This document shows positions 23,492-33,867 of a stretch of DNA of 64,000 nt, piece after piece. A model generated the notes under the pieces. That model saw nothing but the letters and a program-made list of their open reading frames with translations. It had not been told where the DNA came from and ran no database searches. The stretch comes from Tolypocladium sp. Sup5 PDA-1. Taxonomy: Eukaryota > Ascomycota > Sordariomycetes > Hypocreales > Ophiocordycipitaceae. The stretch is from assembly GCA_000750105.3 (NCBI GenBank), contig JPHH03000102.1, positions 1 through 64,000 of the forward strand, written 5' to 3'. Position 1 is the first letter of the stretch, and every line of letters starts with the position of its first letter. The translations under genes and the position numbers were made by a program.

Positions 23492-24644
23492 CTACAGCAC
23501 CACGACAAGCTTCTTTCCCGAAACACCTTTTCTCTGGAGATCTAAAGCCTCTTGGATTTTATCCAGCCCCTTGCCTACGACGTTCGGGGGAGGAGCTGGC
23601 ACAAACTGCCGCTGCTCCAGCGCTTGCGGAAGGAAGTCCATGTAGACGCGAGCCACGACACTCTTAGGGGCGACTAGGCCATCAACGAGGATGAATTTAG
23701 CGTCGACCCTGGTCGTGAGGCGCGTCCCAGTCGACTTGATCATGCCGCCCACCATGCCCATCAAGAACGTGCCCTTGCGAACAAAGGACTGGAGCTAGTC
23801 GCCAGGTATTATGCTGCTGGCTACGGCGATGCGCTTTCTGGTGAGTTTGGCCTCATGTTTCTTCATAACGGCGGTGCATTGCATGCCTCGACGGCACCAT
23901 GGCCAACGGTATAGGCGCCGACCAGCTCGCGACCCTTGAGAGCGCCTAGGAGGTCCTTGACCAAGGTTTTGCTGTTGTAGTCGAAGACGTGGGTGGCGCC
24001 TAGACCCTTGACGTAGTCAAAATTCTTAGGAGACGACGTGGACAGGACTTGATAGCCGGCGGACACGGCAAGCTGCACGGCGTTGCTCCCGACGCTCGAC
24101 GCGCCGCCGTTGACAATGACGGTTCGCGGCTTGCCTGACTGGCCCGAGACGTCGGTGGGCCCGGGATCTGAGGCATATCGAGGCCGAGATAGTCCGGGTG
24201 GAAGAGGCCGTACGCGGCCGTCCCGAGGCCCAGCCCCAAGACACAGGCCAGCTCGTCGGTGACGTGGGCGGGCGTTGGCGCCAACATGTGCTCTCGCATC
24301 ACCGTGTAGAGCTGAAAAGCTCCCTCAGCCGGGCGGTTGACCTCCTTCGCCAAGGCGGCGGCGCTTCCCAGGACGCGGTCGCCCACGCGGAAACGCTTCA
24401 CGCCGGAGCCGACCTCGACCACTTCGCCGGCAACATCAGTGCCCAGGACGAAGGGGTACTTGAGATAGCGAGCGAGCTCGGGGCCAACGAACTGCAGCAC
24501 CCAGTCGAAAGGGTTGATGGCCAAGGCGGCGTTCTTGACTACGACCTGGCCTAGGCCGGGGGGCGTGTAGGGCGCATCGCCAACCTTGAACGGCCGGACC
24601 TTTTCGGCGGGGATCCAGGCCACCTGATTCTTTGGAGGCGTCAT
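23492..24644 (-). pseudogene. MDR-family zinc-type oxidoreductase / enoyl-reductase-like protein, inactivated
   Basis: Starts at 24644 (MTPPKNQVAWIPAEKVRPF). The N-terminal GroES-like domain is intact: INPFDWVLQF, LGTDVAGEVVEVGSGVKRF, VGDRVLG. The nucleotide-binding part follows in other frames: IVNGGASSVGSNAVQLAVSA near 24075-24125, LGATHVFDYNS near 23985, and the C-terminal block GMIKSTGTRL to KKLVVVL, ending 23492. Such proteins include trans-acting enoyl reductases and ToxD-like enzymes of polyketide clusters. Lesions: a frameshift near 24150, a 5-bp tandem duplication (TGCATTGCAT, 23875-23884) that shifts frame and whose removal restores a continuous protein frame, and an in-frame TAG at 23795-23797 where Trp is likely. 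Expected intact length is about 380 residues. Confidence 0.75.
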
Positions 24645-25307
24645 GACTGCGAAGGACGAGTCGTAGTAAAGAGGGCTGCTGCACCAAAGCTGACGACAAT
24701 GAATGACGCGGGCGATAAGGCAATGGTGTAAGCCGGCGCACTGGTGTATGCCGAGGCAACGTGTAAGTCGACGCGAAGCTTGAGAGATGGCAGATAAACA
24801 GACTACCGCAGACCGGAGCCAGATTATATATGGCCATGATAATGAAAAGCTCCAAGGAGCTACACGGTCGGTGAGTACGTACCATGGACGGACTTCGACG
24901 GCAATCGGATTCCGGTCCTATAGTGTTAGGGGCCAAGATCCGGCCCTCCGGCTGAGGCTTACGCCATCTCGGATAGTTTATTGTGGCCTGCCGGACGGCA
25001 TCGCTCCACCTAACCCGACTCGATCCGGACTCCACCCCGAGCGCGGGTTTATCTTAGTTCCATCCCCAAGGTGCCAGTGACCTCGTGGTCCATAATACGT
25101 GGTAGCCAGTGCAAGCCTGGTTTTGCTCGTTAGCTACACACTATTTCGTGGCAAAATGCGAGCACTACTAATGCAAGCAGGGGTCGGGAAAATCACTAAC
25201 CACACGTATGCAAAGTTAGAAGTAGGGTCAACCGTTAGAGCTCTCTAACCATTAGTGCTTGGACCTTCCATAGCGGCCACCGACCCCAAATCCTTAAACC
25301 TGCACAC
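24645..25307. other. Intergenic between MDR pseudogene and terpene synthase fragment
   Basis: No gene recognised; the open frames are overlaps or noise. Confidence 0.45.
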
Positions 25308-25874
25308 TCACGGAACTTTCTGAGGCAGCCCTGACAGCCGGCTCATCGCATCGTCGAGACAGGAGCGCTCGTACTGGGCCAGACTAAACAGAGCCCACTT
25401 CTTGTCTTCAATGCTGGCGCTGGACTCGTACTCGGGGAAGTTGACCAAGTTGACGTTGCTCTCGGCGGCGGCGCGCGTGATGGAGCGGTAGTCGTTGTAC
25501 ATGCGGCACATGGTGGAGAGATGACGGCTTGTAGCCGCGGCCAGGTACTTCTCATAGACTATAGGGAAGCACTCTCGGCCGTTGAGGAGGAGAGCGCTCA
25601 GCAAGCAGCCTGCGAAGGAGAAGGAATAGAAGTGGGATATCTGGTCGTCCGATGTCGTGCGAACCCAGTGGAAGAAGGTAGATGTGACTGAGGCAAAGGT
25701 CACGCCCGGCTGGTGTTGCTGAGGCTCGTGGTGAGATCCTTTCTGCCGATTCTGCATGTTGAAACGCGTATTTTCCTCATTCTGCGTTGCGTGGGCGCGC
25801 AAAAAGGTTCGCAAATCGCGTTTCACACAGTCTCGGTCCCAGGCGCTCGCAGCCAGGATGGAAGGATGGCACAA
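25308..25874 (-). pseudogene. C-terminal fragment of a bifunctional diterpene synthase (CPS/KS type)
   Basis: An open frame of 188 codons ends at 25308. It contains CHPSILAASAWDRDCVKRDL, a Gln/His-rich linker, FASVTSTFFHWVRTTSDDQI, then HLSTMCRMYNDYRSITRAAA, ESNVNLVNFPEY and LAQYERSCLDDAMSRL. The MCRMYNDYxS segment followed by VNFPEF-like sequence is characteristic of the C-terminal class I domain of fungal ent-kaurene/copalyl diphosphate synthases, where the N-D-x-x-S residues help bind magnesium. Family members are about 900-1000 residues, so at least four fifths of the gene, including both aspartate-rich active-site regions, is missing upstream. No start context was found before 25874. This is the strongest trace of terpenoid chemistry in the neighbourhood. 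Confidence 0.7.
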
Positions 25875-26056
25875 GACATGGGTGACGAACCTGGCCCTAC
25901 GTGGCTCCGTTCATCCTCCGCGATCACCTAAAGTCGAAGCACGGCGCCGAATCGGTGCGATCACAGAGACGAAGCTGTTATAGTTGCGGCCGCGCTATCC
26001 TAAGTCCCGGATACGGCTGTGCCGTATCCCCATACCGGGCATAGCGGGAGACAAGC

Positions 26057-28087
26057 CTACAATAAAGCCTCGACCAGCATTGCTTTGTCCTCCTCGACCA
26101 ACCTCGACTTCGCACACTCAAGCGCCTCCTTGAGACCCCCCACCGTTCGAACTCGCAAACCCTTCATCCACGCCTCCGCATTCTCCGTCGTTTGTCCCCA
26201 TCCGACCTCTGACCCGGCCGCTGCCTCCGCCATAGCAGCATAGTTCGGCGTGGGTCGGAACGAGATGTTCATCTCGTCATCGGACGCCGAGGCACTAAGA
26301 CCAGCGGGGTAGACGAGCTGTGCCGAGTTGCGAGGCGCTTTCCAGCCTGGTAGACAGGTAAGTATTGTGTGAGTTGCTCTGCTCAGTCAACCCGAGTTTC
26401 GATTATGCCAATACGTGACTCACCACCATTGTTCAAAACAATTGTCAAAATCGGGATCTTGTACTTGCTTGCCACCCACAGGGCACTGGACGGTGCGGCG
26501 CACATGAAACTTCCGTCGCCGACTACCTGGCACACAAGACTCGGCTTGCGTGGCGGCTCTCCCTCTTGATCCAGGTCCGCGAGCGCCATCTTGACGCCCA
26601 GCGCCGCGCCGTTGCTCCACCCGATACCCGTTGCGCCACAGTTGATCCAGCTTCCTGGCCGGCTAGGCTGCAGCTGCTCGAACAGCAGCGGAGCCGCCGT
26701 GACGGCTTCGACGACAAAGGTCGTTGAGTCCGGAAGACATGTTTTCAAAAGGCTGCCGATATTATTTGCGTCCAGCGCTTCGTGATCACCCAGACGAGGT
26801 CGAGAAGCGATATTGGCCAGACGAGCCCGGTGAACCCAGGCGCGCGCATCTCGGCGAGCTGCATACGCGGGATCTCGGAGTGTGGTTGTGAGCAAGGCGT
26901 CGCCCTTGATATGGTTCACCAGCTGTGTGAGCGCGGTGAAGCTCTCCGCTTTCCAGCGTCCGTGGGCAGGGAAGAGAGAGACCGGTATTTGTTGATTAAG
27001 GGGATCGCTATCCACGTGGTAGATCCTGGCACTCTTCGGAGGCGGATTAAGAGACGGGATCCAAGGTACGTCGCAGTCCAGCAGCAAGATCACGTCGGCG
27101 TCCCGGGTGCATTCGTCGGAGCTGAGGCGGAAGCCTTCGGAAGCGATATGCGAGAAGGGGAAGGACACATCACTGCCGCCCGTATCATGGACGCGGATTC
27201 CGGGAGTCAGGTCCGCCAGGGCGACGAGAAGCTCTGGCGTCCGGCGATCGCGGCCCGAGTAGCCCGTGATGATAAGAGGACGTTGGGCCTTGACGAGCGC
27301 TGCCGAGATGTCGCGGACGGCATCAGCTGGAAGGGCGCTGGGCCCGATGGGCACCCACTGGTCTTGGTCCAGTGAGTACGGCTGGATCTCTTGCGCCAGG
27401 ACCTCTCGTGCGCAGGCGATATAGGCTGGTCCCTTTGGCGTGCTGTTTGCGAACTGAAGGGCGCGTCCGACGATCTTCTTGACGTTGAGTCCGGTGCGAA
27501 CTTCGCCTGTATACCTGCAATACTGTCGGACAATGGCTTTCTGATCCGGTGCTTCTTGCAACCAGTGCATGTACTCTGTCCGGGAGCCAGGAAGCTCGCC
27601 GGACTCGGTATATGGGCATAGGCCAGCAAGGATCAGGACAGGAACGCGGCCGACGCTTGCGTTATGGATACCTTGGCCCAGGGCCTGGGTACCAACATCG
27701 ACATGAACGAGGACAGCCTGTGGCCGTCCTGAGATGCGAGCATACCCATCGGCAATGGAAATCGCAGTGATCTCAGAAGGGCACGTGATCATCCTGGGCC
27801 AGGAGTTGGGTCGCTCTCTCTTGCCTTTAACGATGGCCTCGAGGATGGATGGGTGGTCGGACCCGACATTGACGAAACATGCTGTTATGCCGGCCTTGTG
27901 GGCGCAGTCAGCGTTGGAAACTGTTCACGTGAGAACGATGACGTGGGTGAGATTATCTGATATACCTCCCAAAGCGCCTCGATTAGGGCAAACGCGGTCG
28001 TGTACCTGCTCGGGAATCAGGTATGTAGTCATCAAGAACTAGTTCAGAAATGCCTTACGACGCCGAGGTACTCTGAGACGTCGCCAT
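26057..28087 (-). CDS. Thiamine diphosphate-dependent enzyme (acetolactate synthase / decarboxylase-like)
   Basis: Four exons were read: 28087-28059, 28005-27966, 27894-26424 and 26346-26057, with introns of 53, 71 and 77 bp. Total is 1830 coding bases (609 residues), with no internal stop. The N-terminal PYR domain reads FVNVGSDHPS then ITCPSEITAISIADGYARIS, placing the catalytic Glu in CPSE. The central domain follows. The C-terminal PP domain carries the ThDP motif GDGSF..., ending LNNGG before the last intron, then GWKAPRNSAQLVYP. Spacing GDG to NN is about 27 residues, as expected. The reaction could be C-C bond formation or decarboxylation of a 2-oxo acid; the family does not settle it. 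It is intact while its neighbours are broken, so it may have a function independent of the decayed cluster. Confidence 0.9.
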
Positions 28088-29549
28088 GGCAGTAGGGTCA
28101 GGAGACGGAGGTGATTTGCGTTGGTTGTTGGAAGAAGGGCAGACGGAAGACCAACACGCTAGAGGGACCCTCACGGCACGTGGTACCGGATTGACAAACG
28201 TCCGAGCTAAGGAACTCTGAAAGGGCATTGTGATCTGGTACAAGTGGGCGGCAACTTGCTTTTATGTGAGAGAGGGAAGTTAAGAAGTTTGAGGCGTAGG
28301 CGAGCCTGCAGCATGCAGTTGGCCGTGCCTGATGTGCCGTTTCGACACGGGGCTGGTGACGTATGATTGGGTGGGCCAGCCTCAGATCCCGACCCCGAAC
28401 AATGTCCTTATACATCTCATACATCCTAATACAGTGCATGGGTGCCTCGAGTCCGAAGAGATTGGCAGATGGAACACGAAAGCGGCACGTTTCCCAGTGA
28501 ACATAGGCAAGGCCGATGCCGATATCGGCCCATAACCATCGGCGACTACCTAAATTAGCCAGCAGTAACGGTGTGGCATTCACTAGTACCCAGTCCTCAG
28601 TTATTAGGCATCCAACCTCATGACGCGTCATGTGTTTTATAAATTTAGTTTTCCGACTGTCAATAGACTGACAGGGGCAATGATAGATACTTGGGGACGA
28701 TAGTGGGTGCCACACCTTTATTAGCGATTGCCAATTTGGGTAGTCACCGAGTGTTATGATTCGCCCCGCTCGTATCTAGTGCCGGTCAAGGTCCGCAGCG
28801 AACCCACCCCCGCATCCGCCCACGGATATAGATATCCGTATCGAGGCCGAAGGATGCCACGCAAAAGGACCAACATTACAAGGAAATAAATACGCCACAA
28901 CGAGGGAATACATTAATGCTTGTATATTTTATTCCAGCTATGCATTTAATTTCACACCCATATCACTTATGGAAAACGAGGAAAGCGCCCCGCGGAGTGC
29001 ACAGCTCAAACATAACGACAAAGGCTATGGCAAACGTGGCACGAAAGATTCTACCTGCACACCCAAATCGAGGCATGCAAGACGATTTTTAGTAGCTGCT
29101 CTAATTCAGGTTGGGTGGGTTCAGCCCCGCGGCCAGGCTTTGCAACACATGACCTGGGCGACGAGCCATGCTGGGCAACGGCACAGTGCCCATGCCACGA
29201 ACCGGCGTACTTACTACGCATAATCGTCTAGTACTTCTCCACGAATATGCTCCAGCGGGCCCAACGCCAAGAGGGGGGAGGGGCATTGTAAGGGAGACCA
29301 CTTCTATTGCAAACAAATCAAGCATCCAGAGGCAAGGCTTTAACGTGGGTGTAACAAAGGGTCAGACACGCGTCCATAAGCGATGAAAATTAGGAAAACG
29401 ACAGAGCTCGTATCCCCCACGCCTATTACTCATGGTTCCTTCTCTACTAGTTGCCTCACTGTCACCTAGGTTCAACTTGAATCTACAACTATATTCCAGC
29501 CCTATAATCCCTCAGCGCGCGCCTGATCCTCCGGGTTCTAACAGCGAAG
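28088..29549. other. Intergenic; promoter side of the ThDP enzyme
   Basis: No gene was recognised. The short frame directly upstream of 28087 is continuous with exon 1 and could be 5' leader. Confidence 0.45.
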
Positions 29550-30290
29550 ATGGGCCTGTTGAAACTCGTGCAGTTAATTCTTGCGTACGCCGCCTATTTA
29601 TTCTTGTCATACGTATGCATTTGCCATCCACGGTTGCCCAGTTGTGTTATGGCCTAGCTGACTCGCGATGACTCCCATGAAGCTCTTCCTGCTTTTTAGC
29701 TATAGGGTCACCTTCCATCCTCTAAGCAAGTATCCGGGGCCATTCTTTGGAAAAGTCCTGGACGGCTATGGAGGTATATTTGCCGCATTAAGAAGACCGC
29801 ATTTGGTCACCTATAAGAACCACGTGAAATATAGTACGACTTGTTAAAGTGCAATGCAAATTGAGTGATTGCTAAAGGTTTCTGAATCGTGAAGGACCCG
29901 TAGTAAGGCAAGGGCCTAATCGGCTGGTATTAAATACCGCCAGTGCGCTACACGGTCAGTTCCGCTTCTCTTCCTTCCCTCATAGCACAGAAACATCGTT
30001 CAACGCCGCCTATTAAGGCGACATAGAGAACGAACAGAAGAGAGGCTTATTTTTACGCCAGACATATACCAGAATTCGAGATTGACAAAGTCTCCGTTGT
30101 ATCGCTTAGCTCAGATGAGCCCTCAGCCTAATATGTTCGATACTATAGATGTCGAGGTGTACTAGAGGAAACGCAAGATTATCAGTCAGCCCCTAACGGA
30201 GAAGGCCATGCGAAAGTTCGAACCCGTCATGTCTAAAGAATATTAGTTAACTAACTCTCCAAAAGCTAAAGAGTGATATATTCTGGAGAA
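29550..30290 (+). pseudogene. Cytochrome P450 relic, N-terminal part
   Basis: No long open frame remains, but translated pieces line up with the N-terminus of a fungal P450. They are a membrane anchor MGLLKLVQLILAYAAYLF at 29550, YRVTFHPLSKYPGPFFGKVL near 29700-29760 (the proline-rich hinge after the anchor), GGIFAALRRPHLVTYK, and DIYQNSRLTKSPLYRLAQ near 30060-30115. RKRKIISQPLTEKAMRKFEP follows near 30168-30230 (helix C region), with a TAG just before it. The I-helix, ExxR and haem-binding cysteine region are absent: the sequence runs into RIP-like DNA at about 30300-30900, which probably interrupts or replaces the rest. The relic is non-functional. Confidence 0.65.
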
Positions 30291-30412
30291 TAAATTTACA
30301 ATATAGTGTATTCGTTTCTACGCTATGACTATTAGCTTATATCCGTTGTAGCTATACATTATTATAAAGGGCTGGTCAAGGGATTATTTAGCGAGTTAAT
30401 GCTACGTTAAAT

Positions 30413-30900
30413 TGTCTATCTAAAGCTAAAGTGAAAGGGAAGAGAAAGAGGGCGAGGCAGGCCGGCCTCGGGCTCTTATTATAGGGCCCTAGCGCCGTAG
30501 TCGGGGCGGCCACCGGATGTCTTAGTTCACTTACACGGTCTGGGCCCAGGCCTGAGCCCGGCTTACTTACACGGCCCTGGTCCTAGCATAGCTAGGACTA
30601 TATAACTGGGCGTAGCCCGTGAGAATTAGCACCTTTATATTTAGCCTATCCTATAGTATTAAGAGTTTTTATAAGTAAGGGGAAAATAGCCTTGCACCGA
30701 GCTAGATTAAGCTAAAGCCCGATATTAGGCAAAATTAGGGCCGGCGCGTACAAATTATAGTGTCTTTCATAAAGTTACCTTAATCTATACCGCGCCCCTC
30801 CGTCGACTTTATTATTCATTAATATATATTAAGCTACGTATTTAAGGAGTGCAACTAGGCGTACCTAAAAGAAAGATCTTAGCCGTGCGATCGAAACTAT
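30413..30900. repeat. RIP-like insertion, LTR-related
   Basis: Begins with TGTCTATCTAAAGCTAA, the same start as repeat R2 at 15661, followed by AT-rich and TpA-rich sequence poor in CpA. It lies downstream of the P450 relic and may have truncated it. The 3' boundary is uncertain. Confidence 0.45.
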
Positions 30901-30984
30901 CGCGTGAGGGACGTGCCTAAGAAGGCTATAGCCTCCAGCCAATTCAGGTAGTTAACGCGTAGAAATTGCTTAATCTTCTCCAAA

Positions 30985-31046
30985 TCCTTTTCGTTCCTTC
31001 GTTCCTTTGCTCCTTCATTCCTTCGCGTTCCTTCGTTCCTTCGTTT
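30985..31046 (+). repeat. Pyrimidine-rich tandem repeat (TTCGTTCC type)
   Basis: About eight degenerate units of CGTTCCTT / CATTCCTT in a row. Downstream of the glycosyltransferase gene at 31249. No function assigned. Confidence 0.7.
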
Positions 31047-31248
31047 AGTACGGTTGCCACTCCATATATCTTCCGAGACAAGAGCTGTACGAAAAGGTAG
31101 GGCATAGGCATTTATTAAAGGATAAATGAGATGAATCTAGAAAGCGACTAACACCGCAAGACTTTTGTTCAAACTGCACTATTAGAGAGTGTCAACATAC
31201 CCAGTTCTATTAATTCAGTGCAGGCAGCCAAACTTTAGTTGAATTGGT

Positions 31249-32413
31249 TCATCCATCCGCCTCAACATATTTAACATTTTCCTCACTCTGACCTGTGGGA
31301 GTATGAGTATGGCTCCAGTAAGTAATAGATATGCTGTTCTTGCGGCGGACCTCCAGCAACTGTTTACATTGCTCTGCGTCGAATGTATCCCGCAATACCC
31401 AACAAGCGCCACGCACTACCTTGCCGTCTGCGCCCCAGCTATAGGGATAGAGCAAAGAGCTCGGCAATAGGAGCACCTGATGATTTTTACTCTTGGATCC
31501 GGCAAACGGTCCGCGCTGAGTGAGCTCCGTAACAAAATCGTTGATGCGATATCCATGGCGGACCTTGTTGATTTCGTACTGAATAATAGCTTCGCGGAGT
31601 GCAACCGGTCCTGTTAGACTCTCTGGAAGCACCAACTTTTCATCATCGTCTTGCATCTGCTTGAATCGTTGCGTGATTGCCTGTAACAGAAGGAGGAAAA
31701 ATGGATGACCTGGTACTGACGCCATCCAGGCATTCGGGATGGAATGTTCGAAATCAGGGTCGTCACCCATTCGACCAAATATCGCGGTGTCTGGTAGGAG
31801 AAACGGCTCATCTTGGTTGAAAAGGGGACCATATTTTTCTTGAAGTTGTTCTGTTGGCTGCAAGCATTCGGTGTCGAGGTCGGCATAGACACTAAGCTAC
31901 TTGTTAGCACAGACTCGTAGTTTTCGACGATCCTCTGCAAGCGAAGTCAGACCACAGAGCTCCAGAGACTTACCCTCCATAAATATACATGTAAAGATAC
32001 CTAGCCAGGTCTGCACGATAGATTTCGCCGGGAAATTCTCGGAAGATGACTTCCAGCCATGGGAAGTGCGCCTGAACGAGCCGAAGGTTATCCTCGTCAG
32101 TCCAGAGTACCCATTCCCAGTTCTCATGGTCCTGGCGACAGGATATGCTCCATTCTTGAAACTTCGCAGGCAACTCTAAGGACTTCCAGCTCTGATGAAA
32201 TATCTTGGGGATCCCTCCAGGGTGTAATGTTGGCCGACGTGATAGAAGGTCGGACGCCATGATCCTCTTCGCCCCATGCGCCGTCTCTCCTGAGCTGCCG
32301 ACGGCATTTAGCTGTCTCCAAACCGAAATACTCCATAGCGAACGTAATGAGAGAATGAGAAGCAGAAGAATAAAGGATGCTCCAACTGCCGAACAGACCG
32401 ACGTATATCTCAT
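31249..32413 (-). CDS. GT32-like glycosyltransferase (OCH1/capsular-type, DXD)
   Basis: Two exons, 32413-31974 and 31891-31249, with an 82-bp intron (GTAAGT..CTTAG); 360 residues, no lesion seen. The protein starts MRYTSVCSAVGASF and has a type II signal-anchor helix (ILLLLILSLRSLW, residues about 15-30), so it probably sits in the Golgi membrane. IPKIFHQSWKSLELPAKFQE and EWVLWTDEDNLRLVQAHFP are the typical GT32 N-terminal motifs. YRADLARYLYMY and, across the intron, YADLDTEC give the DXD metal/nucleotide-sugar site. The C-terminal half contains GPVALREAI and a soluble tail. Likely transfers a sugar to glycoproteins, glycolipids or a small molecule. Confidence 0.9.
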
Positions 32414-33867
32414 GATATATAGATATCGTCGGAAAAGGATGTCAAAGCCGAACCCAGTCGCAAGGTATCATAGTCGTATGTTATAGAGTATTACCATCGA
32501 CCCACTGGTACTGGGTCTAAGGGCCGGGCCAATAAAATAAAATAAAAACTTAAACTTCCTGTAGATAACTGGCTCTCAGGGGCTGTGGTACTGTGGGGAC
32601 CGAAAGATGTGTCCGAGGACATTCGTTCTGGCCTCACAGTAGTCGGGTCAGCCTGAGCTCGCAGTAACCCTCGTTCCCGGCGAGATCCTTATCGAGCAGA
32701 GGCCGACTCCTGAAGGAATGCTTACATGCGTGGCTGGTGGCATCCCATCGCTCAGATAACCTGCGAGCGTACATCCTACAGTCTCGGAGCCAGCGACCAA
32801 GGCCAAAAGTAGCCGCAGTACACCTTATTTTGTATCATCCGGGCACGGCACACCCTCCACCAAGCCGCCTGACCCACCAGAGCAGTGGCCCAGCCTATAA
32901 CCGGATGCAACTACGCCTTATTGGAGGACGATAGCCCTGTTGCAGGCCCAACAAATACCTCATTGCAGAATTAACAGTCATATTCATTACAGAACGCTCA
33001 TGAGGCAGGGGTGATGGCCCGAGGAGGGTTCGAACAGTCGGCCCCGTACCGAGCCTGCCTCTTTAGGAAGTCCCTGCTTAAGAGTTGCAAGGCTCAGAGG
33101 CGCTGCAATGGCTTGCGGGATTTTGGGCTAGCCCTCCACACCGCCGCCGAGACCATGTCCGCGTTGTCGACGCCGCCTAGAACTCGCAGAATTCGCATAA
33201 CATCAACGACCGAACCGTCGGCCTTGCCCCGACCCGTGGCTGTGGCGCCCTGCATGACGGCCACCTCAGCCTCAGCCGCGCTAACTTCTACGAGAGCCAC
33301 CTCATCCTCCTGAGCGTCAGCATACAATACGAAGTACGCTAACCAGGCGTAGTTCAGGATCAAGAAGGACCTGGTCTCGTTCTCGTGCCCCAACGCACAC
33401 CTGCAGAAGATACAGCTAGTCGCGGCGCCTTTAGGAATCCCTGTAAAAGAGTTCCTAAAATTACGAATAGCAGGCTTCCACCTCTTGGTACATGCTGTCA
33501 AATTTAATAACGGGTATTAAGATCCGGTGCAAAATGCCTCCAGCTCCGCCACAGACTTAGCCCTAATAGGGATATGCCGAGTTAAACGGTTGGCTGACCT
33601 ATGTGCGAGTGGTCGATGTGACATGAATTTACCCTATTAGGCGGTAGTCCCGGCTGTCGGGCTCGTATTGCGTACCAACTGTATTTCACAATACCTCGTC
33701 CGTTCTCCCCTACCTATGAATTGTAAAGATCTCATTTTAAGCCCCTCTGCCTCGGACGCTAACTAGTCCGTCTTGGGCTAACACTTTAGCGTGGCTTGCG
33801 TTCGACGACTCAAAGGTGTTGTTCTGGGCCATATAGATCGAAACATAATGAATAGCACTAAAATACC
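32414..33867. other. Intergenic between two opposed glycosyltransferase genes
   Basis: Upstream of both genes (divergent pair, 1454 bp apart). A minus-strand frame at 33094-33501 is open but Ala/Val-rich with no recognisable domain, so it is not called as a gene. Confidence 0.45.

Noticed and set aside
28098..28715. 205-codon minus-strand ORF upstream of the ThDP enzyme
   Set aside because: No domain, and it overlaps the likely promoter and leader of the intact gene.
33094..33501. 135-codon minus-strand ORF between the glycosyltransferases
   Set aside because: Ala/Val-rich, no recognisable motif; possibly repeat-derived. Not enough to call a gene.
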